A stretch of DNA of 64,000 nucleotides from Apiospora phragmitis. Taxonomy: Eukaryota; Ascomycota; Sordariomycetes; Amphisphaeriales; Apiosporaceae. Positions 9,684-21,400 of the stretch are shown piece by piece (the stretch's first letter is position 1; every line of letters begins with the position of its first letter). Where the stretch lies: NCBI GenBank assembly GCA_038363925.1, contig JAQQWL010000006.1, positions 5,126,501 through 5,190,500 of the forward strand, given 5' to 3'. A model generated the notes under the pieces. That model ran no database searches. It saw nothing but the letters and a program-made list of their open reading frames with translations, and was not told the origin of the DNA. A program made the position numbers and the translations under genes.

Positions 9684-11564
9684 TCATGACATTTTCTTCT
9701 CGATCTTGACCAGGATGATGCTGTCAGTGGCCACCCCCTGACTATCCATCAACCGAATGAAGCGATATCCGCTCTTCATCCGATCCAGCCGAAGGCACGC
9801 GCCTGCCATCACGGGATCCAGTCCGGGCCGGTCGTCCCAAACTTGGAACACTACAAACGACAGCTCGGGCGTGACACCTTCGATGTTGGCGAAGCTGAGA
9901 ACCTCCTGCGCAAAGTCGGGGTTGACCCCTTGCTGCGTCTTCGTCCGCGCCTTGTACGGCTCCCGTTTGGTGGTGCCGAGCGGATGCGGCTCGACAGACA
10001 ACCCCATGGTGAGATAGGGATGTAGCCCATCGCTATCCCGGACGTCCGGCGGCAGAGGCAGGTTCTGCACGGCCAGAACGTGGACGGAGAAGTGATGCAG
10101 TGTCCGGTGCGGGATCGCGGGCTCGGACCCTGCGTCGCCTTCGTCTCCCGGCTTGAGCCCCCGGTACCCGTCGGGCTTCAGGACGTAGCCGACACTGCCG
10201 TCGAACATGGCGTCGTTCATCATCAAGCCGCGGTCCCAGGTCTGCCAGTTCAGGGCGGCGAACTGGATGCCCTTGCGCCAGTGGCCGGCCGGGTCCGGGT
10301 TGGACGAGTCGACGCGCGTGCCAGCCGGGTAGCACCGCATGAGGAAGCGCTTGTTGTGGGCGAAGAACTGGCCGGCCGCCTGCTGGTGTGTGTCGTCGAC
10401 CATGGCCTCGGACAGCGAAAAGATGTGGTGCGGCATCTCGGCCTCGGCCTGCTCCATGGCCTTGAACGAAACGCCGCGCGTGAAGATGCCCAGCCGGCTG
10501 AGGATCGCGATGATCTTGGGCGGCTTGGCCTGCTGCTTCGCGGGCGCGCCCTCTTCGGGCTCCAGGCCCTCGATGCCCTCCAGGCCCTCCGTGTCCTCTA
10601 CGGCATTATCATCCTCCCCGTCGCCGCCGCGCCCCTCCTTGGGCGGGACGTACTTGACCTTGACCAGGATCTTGTTGCGCAGCTCCGCGGGCGAGGGCGC
10701 GACGCGCTCCATGGCCTCGAGCTCGACCGGCGGCAGCAGATGGTCGCCCCAGATCTCCTCCATGATCGCGACCATCATCTCCTGCTGCGGCGGCGAGCAG
10801 TGCACCTCAAGGCTGACCACGACGGGGAGGTCGCTGGTCTGGAAGGCACACTCCTTGACCGTCTGGCAAACGTCGCGGAACGAGATCTCCTTGGTCAGGG
10901 TGTGTCCGTGCAGCACCCGCGGCTCCGCGGCGACCATCTTGCCCCAGTTCTGCTGGATTTCGGCCATGTCCCGCTTGCCCTTCTCGTTGAGGAGCTTGTC
11001 CGCCACCCAGCCGCTCACCTTCATCATCGTGCGCATCCGGAAGCCCACTTTCTCGCCGGCCGCTTCAGCCGGAGCCAACCCCTCCTCCCCTCCTCCCTCG
11101 ACGTTTTCGGCGGCGGCTTCGTCGTCTAGGGCGTCCGTGAACCGCTCGCCGCCGTCCCACACGTCGATCTCGACGCAGCGGCAACCACGCAGCAGGACCG
11201 TCCGGTAGGCCTCGGTGCTCGCGTCGCTGGTCAGCTGGTTGCCCTCCAGGTAGGTGTTGTGGCTGCTGCTGACGAAGTAGCTGTGGAGCGGCCAGGACAG
11301 GTCCTGCTGCGCCGCCGGGGCCGGGGCCAGGGCCTCGGCCGCCGGCGAGGTCATGTAGCGCACGAACTGGTCAAACCCGAGACCCCCCTTATCTAGTATT
11401 TCCGGTTGCTGCTGCGGGTTGTTGCTATCCGCCTGGATGTGGTGGAAGAAGGCTTCGACTTGTTCTTTGTTCCACTTCCGGTCGGGCCCGGCGTGCCTGT
11501 CGAATATGGCCCGGAGACGCGCCAGAAGGGGCGCGTCGAACTGCGGAGCGCTATAAGCAGCCAT
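9684..11564 (-). CDS. phosphoinositide-specific phospholipase C (delta type)
   Basis: A single 626-residue exon. Order: an N-terminal EF-hand-like region (residues ~10-75), the PI-PLC X domain starting near residue 95 with the catalytic SSHNTYL His, the VEIDVWDG Ca2+/substrate motif and the second catalytic His in LHGHTLT, an acidic low-complexity X-Y linker (residues ~310-345), the Y domain with the RCYPAGTRVDSSNPDP and AALNWQTWD blocks, and a C-terminal C2 domain (from ~500). It should hydrolyse PIP2 to diacylglycerol and IP3 at the plasma membrane in calcium signalling. No PH domain is seen, as is usual in filamentous-fungal PLCs. Catalytic residues look complete. It is transcribed toward the dioxygenase gene (tail to tail, ~290 bp apart). 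Confidence 0.95.
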   Translation of the reverse strand: MAAYSAPQFDAPLLARLRAIFDRHAGPDRKWNKEQVEAFFHHIQADSNNPQQQPEILDKGGLGFDQFVRYMTSPAAEALAPAPAAQQDLSWPLHSYFVSSSHNTYLEGNQLTSDASTEAYRTVLLRGCRCVEIDVWDGGERFTDALDDEAAAENVEGGGEEGLAPAEAAGEKVGFRMRTMMKVSGWVADKLLNEKGKRDMAEIQQNWGKMVAAEPRVLHGHTLTKEISFRDVCQTVKECAFQTSDLPVVVSLEVHCSPPQQEMMVAIMEEIWGDHLLPPVELEAMERVAPSPAELRNKILVKVKYVPPKEGRGGDGEDDNAVEDTEGLEGIEGLEPEEGAPAKQQAKPPKIIAILSRLGIFTRGVSFKAMEQAEAEMPHHIFSLSEAMVDDTHQQAAGQFFAHNKRFLMRCYPAGTRVDSSNPDPAGHWRKGIQFAALNWQTWDRGLMMNDAMFDGSVGYVLKPDGYRGLKPGDEGDAGSEPAIPHRTLHHFSVHVLAVQNLPLPPDVRDSDGLHPYLTMGLSVEPHPLGTTKREPYKARTKTQQGVNPDFAQEVLSFANIEGVTPELSFVVFQVWDDRPGLDPVMAGACLRLDRMKSGYRFIRLMDSQGVATDSIILVKIEKKMS

Positions 11565-13291
11565 TTTGTCAGTCTATGGGCTTTTGCGAACACGAAGAAG
11601 ACGACAGTTGTTGGTGAAGCGGGAAGGACAGTGGATGGTTTAAACCAGACCGAAGAAGACAGATAAAGGACGAAACGATTATCCGAATTATTAATATATT
11701 GAAAAGCGGAATAAACGTTACGCATGCTCGGGTCCGAGGTGTGCCGCCCTATCCGGCCAGCCTCACCCTGGAACAATATACTTTGAGGCTGGGTGCTGGT
11801 GGATGTTGGCGAAGAACCCACCATCTGGGGTCTGGGGTCTGGGCAGGCGGCAAGTTCCGCGAGCGTTAGCGAGAGAGATCTGAATGAGATATCTACCAAG
11901 ATAGAGCATGACCTTCTTTGACTATACTCAATATCACTGTATGTTAGATCTCGTCGAGGTCTGACTGTACTTATACCTTGAAAAGTCACCTATTCATCGT
12001 TCTCTCATATAGGATCACAACGAGCGGAAAGCTTCGTCCCCCCCATTTGACTACGAACTGTTCTAAAACATCCCTATATGGTAGGCCAATCAGCTTAGCC
12101 CGTATTCGTGAAAAGCCTAGTTTCCTCATTCGAAACGTTCCATTAAAAACACTGCACTCTTTGAACATGTGGCATGTGTTATACCGATACTCGCGTGGCT
12201 ATGCTTACCTTCCACGGTGGGTCTCGGTGTCACTGCTTTAGTTCACTCCACTTCTAGCCAGAGAGTATGTACTTAGTCAGTGGAAGCCTCGGCACGCATC
12301 TGGTCGATCTCCCTCAAAGCTGGCTGAACTGGCTGACTTGCATGCTCACAGATTCTACTCATATCCACCCTTTCAAAGGCCCTTGTGACCGGCGACAGTG
12401 AGGGTATTATCGGGATTCGCGGGAGACAAGCGGGATTCACCAAAGTGGTTTCCCCCTATTTGCTGGCCGGTTTCGTCGAGCCATCGCACGCTTAAACGGA
12501 GATCCTGCATAGATACCATTCCGCGGGAGAATCGATGAAAAGTAGAACTGAGCTTCTATACCACAATTGATTGATTGGCTGGAAAAGTATAGAGCAAACT
12601 CTCTTTCGAAGTTGCCCGTTTTGGCCACATCAGTTGATTCATATTGATGACTACAAGAGCGTTGTAAAACAAAGAGACTTTCCAACAAAGTGATTGTATG
12701 AACAAAGTCGAGGTCGAGGCCAAGGTTAAGACCAAGGTCGGGCCCCCCAATGTCTTTACACCCCGTGCGAAGATCCTCAGGTTTATCAGACGCCGCGAAC
12801 GCAAGGCCAACAGCCAGCCCAGCCGCAAGGCACCCCAGGACCTCCATCTCCAGGGCTCGTAAAGGAGACAGCAGGTAATGTTTTTGTAGTGTTTCCATAG
12901 TGTTTCCATAGTGTTTCCATAGTGTTTCCCGCAATGTAAGTCACGCATTCCCCAAGCATAGTTGCCCGTTTTTGTCTTTTTGATCCTGTATCCAAATTCT
13001 ACCGCAAGCAGTAATAATTCAAGTGTCCAAGGACTTGTTTTCGTAGCCGAAGTGTTCACATCTCTAAGTTTCAACAGTGGTGATCCAGTTTCAATATTTT
13101 GTGTTAAGTAGTCAGTGCATCGCAGGCCGCACGGGCGCTTGATCTGTGGCCATCAAGTACAGCATCTGATTGGAGGGATTGCGATCGACCACATTAATGC
13201 TCTCTACTTAACCTAAGAAACACTCTCACTTGAACCAAAACACACTATTTCCATCATCGCCAACTAGATTGACCAAGCTCCTGCAACCGCC
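11565..13291. other. intergenic, 1.7 kb
   Basis: Long spacer upstream of both the phospholipase C gene (leftward) and the F-box gene (rightward). Apart from the short tandem repeat at 12887-12930 I recognise nothing; minus-strand open frames of 165-172 codons overlap each other in this stretch, run through the repeat and show no domain. Confidence 0.45.
12887..12930. repeat. 11-bp tandem repeat, 4 copies
   Basis: Four head-to-tail copies of TAGTGTTTCCA, the last ending in C instead of A. In the minus strand this adds an 11-codon periodicity to otherwise random frames. Confidence 0.9.
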
Positions 13292-14682
13292 ATGACAGAC
13301 AACTCCGCGGCGCCCTTCCTGCACCGCCTGCCGATGGAGGTTTTGCACCTCGTTTTTGCGCAGTTATGTGGGCATTGCCGCTGGGAGGATGCCCTATGTG
13401 CACCTGTCACCCTTTCCGGTCGCGACAGCCATTGGATGGACGAGGAGCGGTACTTGGCCGACACGCAGGACCTGCGGTCCCTGTGTTTGGTCTCGAGCGC
13501 CTTGCGCGGGCCCGCCCAATCTGTTCTGCATCATATGTGTATGGGTGGCTTCGGCCCTGATTTCCGGTTCGCCTTCCGATACACCCAACTCTTCCGCTTC
13601 GTCGGATACGTTGCTGCGAACGATACCCCGCCTCGCTTGGTCCGCGAGGTGAAGGCGCTGTCGTTGGGCCATGGCCATCTCCAGAAGATGCCCAAGCTCT
13701 GGCGCAGGAGCTTGGCCATGCCCGAGGCCGCCCACCTGAGAGCTTTCATGGCGTCCGAATCCAACGAACCCAACGAAATCACCAAGACCGACTTCATTGC
13801 GAAGCTGATCACCACGTTTCCATTCCTGACCCATCTCAGCCTGGGCGAATGCGCCGACGATTCGAGCGACCGTGTCCCCTCTTGCCTCGCGCAAGTCGAG
13901 GAGCTGCCGCTCACGAGCAATCATGTGCGTGCGCCAGTCCCGGCACGGGCTTCGATTGGTCCACGAAGCTAAGCGGCCTAGGGAAGCTGGCGGCGGTAGC
14001 CATCGCCCGCTCCAAAGGCTTGCGGATGCTGGCGGTCGATTGCTGTATCGAATCCGCCACCAGATTCGGATCCCTGCAACCGCGGCCTTCCCTGGCCCAG
14101 CTTCGAGTGCTCCGCCTCACGAGCGCCTGGCTCGAGGAAGAGGAGCTGCGACAGACCATCGCGGCTTGCCCCATTCTTTGCGGACTCGCGTACTCGGAAA
14201 ACGGCTATGGTCCCCGAGGGGGGGCGGCCAAAGAAGACCCCACTCGAGCCGCTCGGGGTGGTATGAGCCCTGGCTACTTGCCGGCACACCCTTCGGTCCC
14301 TTGACCTCCAACTGGCGACGACGAAGAATAACGACGACACGGCAGGCAACAACAACAGCAGCAGACTGGCGGCCTCTTTCGCCGGCTTTACCGCCCTGCA
14401 GGATCTAACCATACAATACAGTGGCGCACCGTCTGCGGCCCCATCTCCAATGAAGAGCATGACGACGACGACGAAACGCGCCCCGAGCGATTCGCGCGCG
14501 CCCTCGAGGGCCTCGCTGCCGCCAAGGCCCACCACAACCACCGATTACCCCACCTCACGCACGTGGGCTGCGACGTGGACGCCATGATGGACAGCAGCCG
14601 CAGCAATCGCCCCGACCACGAGAACCTCGACGACGACGACGTCATGCCCGATTCGGACGGGTCGGGCTGGAGTGATTTGTAG
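13292..14682 (+). pseudogene. F-box/leucine-rich-type gene with several frameshifts
   Basis: The first frame (13292 to about 13930) starts with an F-box-like segment (LPMEVLHLVFAQL, residues ~13-25) and continues with a leucine-rich pattern (LTHLSLGECADD). The same kind of sequence then continues in other frames: from about 13945 to 14215 in the -1 frame (LRVLRLTSAWLEEEEL, ACPIL), from about 14265 to 14440 back in the first frame (CRHTLRSLDLQL, FAGFTALQDLTIQY), and from about 14440 in the other frame to a stop at 14680 (acidic tail ending GSGWSDL). At least three frame changes and one in-frame TGA near 14264 are needed, one of them at the G7 run 14218-14224. No GT-AG introns explain them. If intact it would be an SCF ubiquitin-ligase adaptor. 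Sequencing error in homopolymers is an alternative for some, but not easily all, of the breaks. Confidence 0.7.
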
Positions 14683-15179
14683 AATAAATAAACGAACTTT
14701 AATTACGAAGTAAACCATTTCATGCTGCAGGAAATTCGCCACACCTACATCGCTTGAGGTGCTGTTGCTGTTCCAGTGACCTTTAGATAGAGACGTCGTT
14801 GGGCATGATGGAACCTACGGAGGCTTGATACTCATGATGGCTTGGCCCTTCATTCAACCACTTCTACCAACTATTTAGTCGAGCATCCACGTCCTAGAAC
14901 AAATGCCTTGTCCAAAAGGCCTAAAGGCTAGTGATTGCTCATAACTTTATCTGGAATCTTGAAAGACAGGGATGCATATTATCCTCTGACACCCTGTCTT
15001 TAGCCAATCATGAGTTGGAGTACTTTACTACATACATCAACCCCTGGTTGCACACTGCGGATTTAAGTCCGACTCGAACGCACTTTTTCGGCAGACCATA
15101 TGATTGCTGGAGCCAGGAACGGTCGAAGTTGAACAAAAGAAAAGTGTATCTTCGCCAAAACTGTAGGCCCAGTTCCCCT
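14683..15179. other. intergenic
   Basis: Spacer between the convergent F-box and BTB loci; nothing recognised. Confidence 0.4.
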
Positions 15180-16225
15180 TCATTTTGATTTGACAAGCTC
15201 ATAAGCCGACCACCTGCCATCCCAATCTCCAGTCGACGGTGCCTCCGCCTTGATAACAACGCAACTGTGACACAGACTGTACACCTCACTGGCGTTGGAG
15301 ATGATGGTGTGTGAATAATGCTCTACGTCCCACTTACTCATCCCACAAGAGGAGCAGACCTTGGGGTACGTGGTGTGCATGAATTCGCGGCTGCGGATCA
15401 TGTTGGTGAGTACATCGGCCGCCAGGTGGGGGATCTCGTCGAGGAGCTCGATGAACTTTTGACAGCTGAAGAAGCGATACCGCGTCTCGTGGATGAAGGT
15501 CTTCATCACCCCACAAAAAGTATCACCAGCCATGGTCTTTTGACCGTAAACCGCTCGGAGATCGTAAAGGATGTCATCGATGTTGTCTATGTCTTGCTTC
15601 CAGTTCTGGTTCGGCAGAGGGCCGCATTTACGGGCGTTGTACTTGCGGAATTTAACCAGGCAACACTCCTGCAGCTTGGGGAGGAAGAAATCGGCGAGGT
15701 CATAGATCCGAATACAGATGCCGATTAGGGGAGTCTCCCCCTCTTGTGCTCAAGGTTAATAGCTTCAAAGGATCAGCATGTATGCACACTTAATATGTCC
15801 GGGGGAAAAAAGACAGGCGTACCTCGAAGATAAATATACTCAAGCAACAACTCGATGTCGGCGGGTTAAACTCCTGGATTGCGATCTCTCGTGTACGAGC
15901 TTCCTAGATTGGTTCACGGTTAGCCAGCAACGATCCAAACAACAGACTTCAGTCCACATTCTCTCGCTTTGAAGTTGCCACACAAAGCTTTATTGAACCA
16001 ATCGCAGCGTGAAGCGAGGACATTGCGATGTAGGTTCCACTCCCTACCACCGCAGACGACCCGAAGGTCCGAGAGCATACCCGTTCTGAACAGCCTGATA
16101 TGCAAGCAGTGTTGTTAGATAAGGAGCGCAGTAGTAGGCCAATGCTCATATTACCTTTCATCGCAGCTCATCACAAAATCGTGGGCTTCGTCCGAGCCTC
16201 CGTTATGAAACATTGACATGCTCAT
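15180..16225 (-). pseudogene. BTB/POZ-domain gene, frameshifted
   Basis: Minus-strand model: exon 1 16225-16155 (starts MSMSMFHNGG), exon 2 16094-15968 (BTB core: LFRTGMLSDLRVVCGG, then HRNVLASRCDWFNKAL), exon 3 15903-15823 (the BTB strand ending in IELLLEYIYL) and exon 4 15742-15180 (a BACK-like helical part beginning IRIYDLADFFLPKLQ, with a CSSCG...CHSC cysteine group near the end). Intron 1 and intron 3 have good GT-AG borders and phase. Intron 2 needs a GC donor (AAA|GCGAGA) and exon 3 needs one extra base before the IELLLEY block, where the wanted frame is preceded by a stop. So the gene is broken by a 1-nt deletion and has a weak or mutated donor. Intact fungal proteins of this type are nuclear or ubiquitin-adaptor proteins of unknown role. 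Confidence 0.65.
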
Positions 16226-17695
16226 GATGGAAATCTTGTTTTCGTGCAAGAAGTATCATGTACCAAAGCTGATAAATGATGATGAGGTGGATGTTAATGT
16301 GAATGATAGTGTGGAGGATGATGACACAGAACCCCTGCCGCTGTTGAGCAGGTTGCGTTGCGCAACTACAAACGGAATGCGGGGCTTCAGACAATGCAAA
16401 CAGAGAAACCGAACTGGGAAAACATATTATAGGAAGTAAGAAGGAACGACAAGGAGATTGGTCACCCATGGTTCAGGCATCAACAGTACCAGACCCCTCA
16501 TCCACGTAACCTACAGCAGCGATGGCGGCTCGAAATAGATACGATTGCCACTGATGAGATCGAACAAGATACGCGCATCGCATGAGATATTTAAATCATC
16601 CTAGTTGAACGTGACCCCCAGTATCTTGCTTCTTGGACGTCGAGGACAATGTGCAAGCCCCAGCAGTACACGAGCTAGAATTTTGCTGCGCTACCATCAA
16701 GGCAGTAGAGTCATTTAAAATTACTCCATACTGGCAACAATAAAAGTTGTGGTGTACGGGACTACCTAAGGCTTGATTTTGGGTTTGCCACAGGAGAAGT
16801 GGTGCGACTTTACTTCGATCGCATCCGGCAGTGATGTATTATTATGTCGGACTGGTCGTCGCTCGGCAGCGCCGCGCCTGCACTTTGGGGGTCTCGTAGA
16901 TCGGCGGCCATGTTCCTTGCGCAGAAATGCACTATTTGTTGGTATGATGCCTCGCACGGTGTTCTGGGCGGCTCTATCCTACCGAATGAGACCATCATCT
17001 TCACCACCTGTCGTGCTCAGGTCCAGACCACCGGCGCGCCGGCCTCTACACCTTGTGCAGATTCCGCCGCTTCAACAAAGCGGCTCAATGCGACGACTGG
17101 ATCTGGTGCCCACCCACCAACGCCGACAGGCAACAGCGTCCATGGTAGAACTGCTGTTCCTGAGCTATGGGTCGTTCGTGCAAGTACCGAATTTTCGGCT
17201 GCTGTAATGGATGCCACGCTGTAGGATGGCAAAGGATTGGAGCCCTCTAATGCCCTTGTTGTGAAGCTGCATTTCCTAGTGTCAGCTCCAGTGGCTGATT
17301 CGACCTTTTCAAAGCCAGCTTTCTGTACTTCTCGGTGTTATCGACGTTACCAGTGCCTTTTCCTTTTCCGTGCTGCCGTTGAAATAAAGATAAAGTTCAT
17401 CCGGAGCATCGAGGGACGAGCGCGAACAATGCTACATAGGTAGTCGTACACTTATCAAGGTTAACGCACGCCGGCACGACGCTGGGAAAAGGATGAACGG
17501 AGACCGAGCGTGAGTAATGCCACACACACTCATAAAGAGCATTCCTCTATTCTTTAAAAAAAAAAATTACACAACGGGTATTCCGCATTCAAGTTGTCCT
17601 TCTTCGTAGTGAAGAAGAAGGACAAAATAAATGTCCCGGCTTCCAGTCCTTTTTCGCAAGTTAGTCGTGAAGCGGACAAAAGCAAAAAAAGAAAT
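16226..17695. other. intergenic, 1.5 kb, with one perfect hairpin
   Basis: No gene recognised. At 17596-17623 there is a perfect 10-bp inverted repeat (GTCCTTCTTC / GAAGAAGGAC) with an 8-nt loop, 70 bp beyond the 3' end of the tRNA-Ile gene. Confidence 0.5.
17684..17690 (-). terminator. Pol III terminator of tRNA-Ile
   Basis: Seven A on the + strand, i.e. a T7 run in the tRNA direction, starting 5 nt after the tRNA 3' end: a standard RNA polymerase III stop. Confidence 0.85.
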
Positions 17696-17792
17696 TGCTC
17701 AGTATGAGGCTTGAACTCATGGCCTTCGCATTACTTAGTATTCGCAGGAGAGAATATTAGTACGACGCTCTAACCAACTGAGCTAACCGAGC
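17696..17792 (-). tRNA. tRNA-Ile (AAU) with anticodon-loop intron
   Basis: The minus strand folds into a complete cloverleaf: 7-bp acceptor stem GCTCGGT/ACTGAGC (one G-T pair), D-arm GCTC/GAGC, anticodon stem TCGTA/TGCGA, T-arm with TTCAAGC loop closed by ATGAG/CTCAT. The anticodon loop CTAATAA carries AAT (read as IAU), decoding isoleucine. A ~23-nt intron interrupts after the base 3' of the anticodon, the usual site for nuclear tRNA introns. Total 97 nt with intron, 74 nt spliced. The discriminator is A. Confidence 0.95.
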
Positions 17793-18452
17793 TATTGATC
17801 CAATTGTTGAGACGATTGGTCGGTGGTTGGTTGTTGGAAAAAGTTGTTGCTATTGGAGTACAGATAAGGTGCTGCATTGCAGAGAGCTGGTGGTGGGCAA
17901 CGATTTGTGATCGCAGCCAGGGGTGCCACAGGGGCTGTGAGTGGCGCAGCCCATCAGGTCTCCCCTAAAAAATTTAACTGTAGTCCACATAGCGACTTCT
18001 TTTCTGCTTCTTTACTTTTGTATATGATTGGGTGGTCTAGTATGACATAGTACATGTACATTAATCACTTTTTACTTTTCGGAGGTCGGGAGCTAGTTGC
18101 CTCGCACCTTGGAGCTTCTGAAGATGGGGGTTTCACGTTGACCACCGGTACACTCCGCCCACACGATGGCCAAGCCAACATCTCAGGGCATGTAGGGAAG
18201 TACGGTGATGTATGGGATACCATCCAGATCCCAAATGTCCCAATTGTCTGAGTGCGATGGCTCTGCAAAGGGGAATAAGTGCCGCAATTCGCCAACTAAA
18301 GGAAAGAAGCAGTGTCCCACCAGTCAGTCATTCAAGAGATAACATTCAGAGTCAACGGCCGGGATGACCCAGTCAGTGGGCTGACCCCACAAGAGAAAGA
18401 AAAAGAACAGAGCAATGGAAGAAATTAAGGTGGGAAGATTAGAAGCAGCTCA
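17793..18452. other. intergenic
   Basis: Between tRNA-Ile and the stop of the subtilase gene; nothing recognised apart from the presumed 3' UTR of the protease. Confidence 0.4.
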
Positions 18453-21400
18453 CTAATAGTCACCGGGCGCGATGTACGACCCGTTGGCCAGCTTGCCGAA
18501 CCACCAGAGGCTGTAGGTGTTGTGGTAGGTGGGCATGTCGCCGCGCACCAGGTCGAACAGGGGCAGCGGGACCGTGTCCTCCTTGTCCCCGTCGGTCGGG
18601 TCGAAGGCCCAGCTCTGGCCCGCGTGCGCGTAGACGGCGGCGGCGCCGAGGTAGCCCCGGGTCTGCCCGACGACGGGCGGGTATTGCCAGTCGTACTTAT
18701 GCCAGCCCTTCTCGAACACCTGCAATGAGAGTGTTAGCCCGGGCTTCTACGCACATTGCCTCTCATAATTGCAACTTCTTTTTACCCCTCGAGGGTGTGT
18801 GTATGAAACAAACAGGTAGGGCTCAACTTACATCCCAACGAAGCTCCTGCGAACCGTAACTCAGATCCACGTTGAGCTTCGGGAAGCTCTGCGCGTTCCC
18901 GCTTAAATTGAAATCGTACCTATTCGCTGTATCAGTGCCCGCTCTGTGGAGGGTAGAGCCATCATTCATAAAAATGAGGGGACCAAGCATACGTATGGAA
19001 ATCGGATAAAGGTAGTCTATCAACACCGCCTAGGTGTTCAGGACTGCTCTCCGGGAACATGTTCCGGCGGTAATAGTTGTGTAGGTCTGCCGCCATGCCT
19101 TTTATGACGATTGGAGATTAGTAGCCCACTCATTCATACGGTTAGTGATTGCTCGTACTAACCTAAGTACGGGACGGACAGTTCTTCCTTGTTACTGCCG
19201 GAGACCAGGATCTTCCCACTGTACAACCCCAGCTTCGCCGGATCATAGTCCGGGTACATAAAATCGAACCTAATGTCGTTGATACTTGTCAGTGTCGGAA
19301 ACACTTAAAGAGCGTTTGCTTTTTTCGTTCGTATCTCGTCTTCTTTGACTTACTGCGCGGTCCGAGTCTGCCCGGGCAGGACCCTGAACTCGCCCGATGG
19401 GAAGCTGACGCTCGGCACGATCTTTTGTGGTTCCAACTCATGCGATTCCATGATGTAGTCCTCATAGTACGGTGACTGCGCGTCGACACCGGCCCAGGGC
19501 TGCAGGCTGAATCGGTACGTGACGGCTTCGGGCCCGGCGTTGGTGATGTCGACCTGGTGGTAGCGCTCAAAGTGGGCCGTGTCGTTGAGCTCCATCTTGT
19601 CGAACGATAGCGATGTCGTGTAGTCCAGCACCTTGGCCGCGTTAACCATGCCCGCCCCGACCTGGGCCACGGGCGCCCACGCCGACGTCACGGGGGGATT
19701 CTCCCCGCCCGGCGGCTCGAGGACGGACCAAGCCACCGCGCCGCCGCTGGCGATGATGCGGTCGCCCAGCGCCTTGGCGAACCCGGTCCCGTGGACGCGG
19801 CGCCCGCCATGCCGGCCGATGTAGAGCGCCGCGACGCCGGCGATATACGGACACGCCATGCTCGTACCGCTCAGCGTGGCCCAGCCGCCGCCGGGGTACG
19901 TGCTGTAGATGTCGCGCCCGGGCGCCGCGATGTCGGGCTTGCTGGCGAGCTCGTACGTCGGGCCCCAGGTGGTGAAGGCGCTCGGGACGCCGCCCGCCGA
20001 GTTGATGGCGCCCACGACGCGGCCCGTGCCGGATTCGTCTTCGAACTGGGCGGTGGCGTGGCCGCCTGCCCGCACCGTGGCGAGGATGGCGTGGGCGGCG
20101 GCGGCTTCGATCATGGCGACCATGGACGCGGTGCCCGCGAACAGGGTCTGGATCGGCTTGGCGTCGGAGTAGAGCAGGATGAGGTCGGCGCCGTGCTTTT
20201 GCAGGTTCCTCTGCTGGTCCGTGACGGTGCAGTTTCCTAACCGGGCTAGGACTACTACTGTTGATAGGTCGGATGTATTGCTGGGCAACGGAGTGCAGAC
20301 GTCGACCAGGATGGGGAAGATCGGTGTCCAAGGCAGTAGATAGGGCTCGCTTGGGGCACGGGTGCTGGCGGGCAGGTATGCCAGAGTTGACACGTTGGAA
20401 GTGCCGTCCAGAGTGAAACTGCAAGAGTTCAACCTTATTAGTAATGCTGCCCGCTGCTCTTCTCCAAATACACCAAGAGTATAACATTATTTCCTTACGT
20501 TACTTCGAATGGCAGTGCTGGCACAACGCTGGTATCGATGGAGGCGACGGCCAATACGTTTTTGCCAGACGAACCATTGCTGGCGTAGAACGGCCCGTAA
20601 TCTCCCTCGTTGCCGGCGGATATTGTAACCACGACTCCTTGGTCAACTAGTCGCGATGCCACCACAGCCCATGGGCCATCAGTCCATCCACTGGTACCTC
20701 CGATACTAGCGGTGATGATGTCGGCCTATTTGTAGAGCTAGTCAGTGGTCACATCCAAATCAAATTGCCGAACAGGGTTCTTTATTCTTACTCCGGCCTC
20801 GTACGCCATCAGGAAGGCTCCGATTAGAGTGTCGTCATCCACAGTTCGCTGTTGTGTTAAGTCAGTATGTTTGACGAGAAGTCGTACAGGTGGTAGCGAT
20901 GACGTACGTCGCCATGCTCCGAAAATACTTTGTATGACAAAATGGATGCCTCTGGGGCAACTCCCGGTGTACCTATAGTGTAACATGTCAGATGGGATTG
21001 CATGCACCAATTTGTACATGTAATACCCACCAATCACTCTTTCCGGCAAGTATACCTGCCACGTGGGTTCCATGGCCTATACTCAGGTCGATGGGATCTT
21101 GATCGGGCTGCTTGGGTGAGGCCGGCCAGTCTTATTTGGTGTTTTGTCAACCATCAGGTATACTCCCGCAGACTAGCGACACCTCATACTTACCGCCATT
21201 TCCAACGAGATCATAGCCTCCAGCCACTCTAAAACCCGGGCCAAATCCGCCACCGAGCTGGTCCGTACTGGTGGTGAGCCATGATAAATAACAAAGCGGG
21301 CGTGCTCAGGTCTTGGCCTACCGCGGGATGGTTGTAATCGGTGCCCGTATCCACAATAGCTACCGTAACCCCCTTTCCAAAGATTCCAGCCGCGTGCAAC

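Noticed and set aside
10080..11208. Long + strand frames (349 and 289 codons) opposite the phospholipase C gene
   Set aside because: They are antisense shadows of a GC-rich gene with clear domains on the minus strand.
12437..13074. Minus frames of 165 and 172 codons with a repeated ETLWKHYGN pattern
   Set aside because: The pattern comes from the 11-bp tandem repeat; no domain, start context or splice support.
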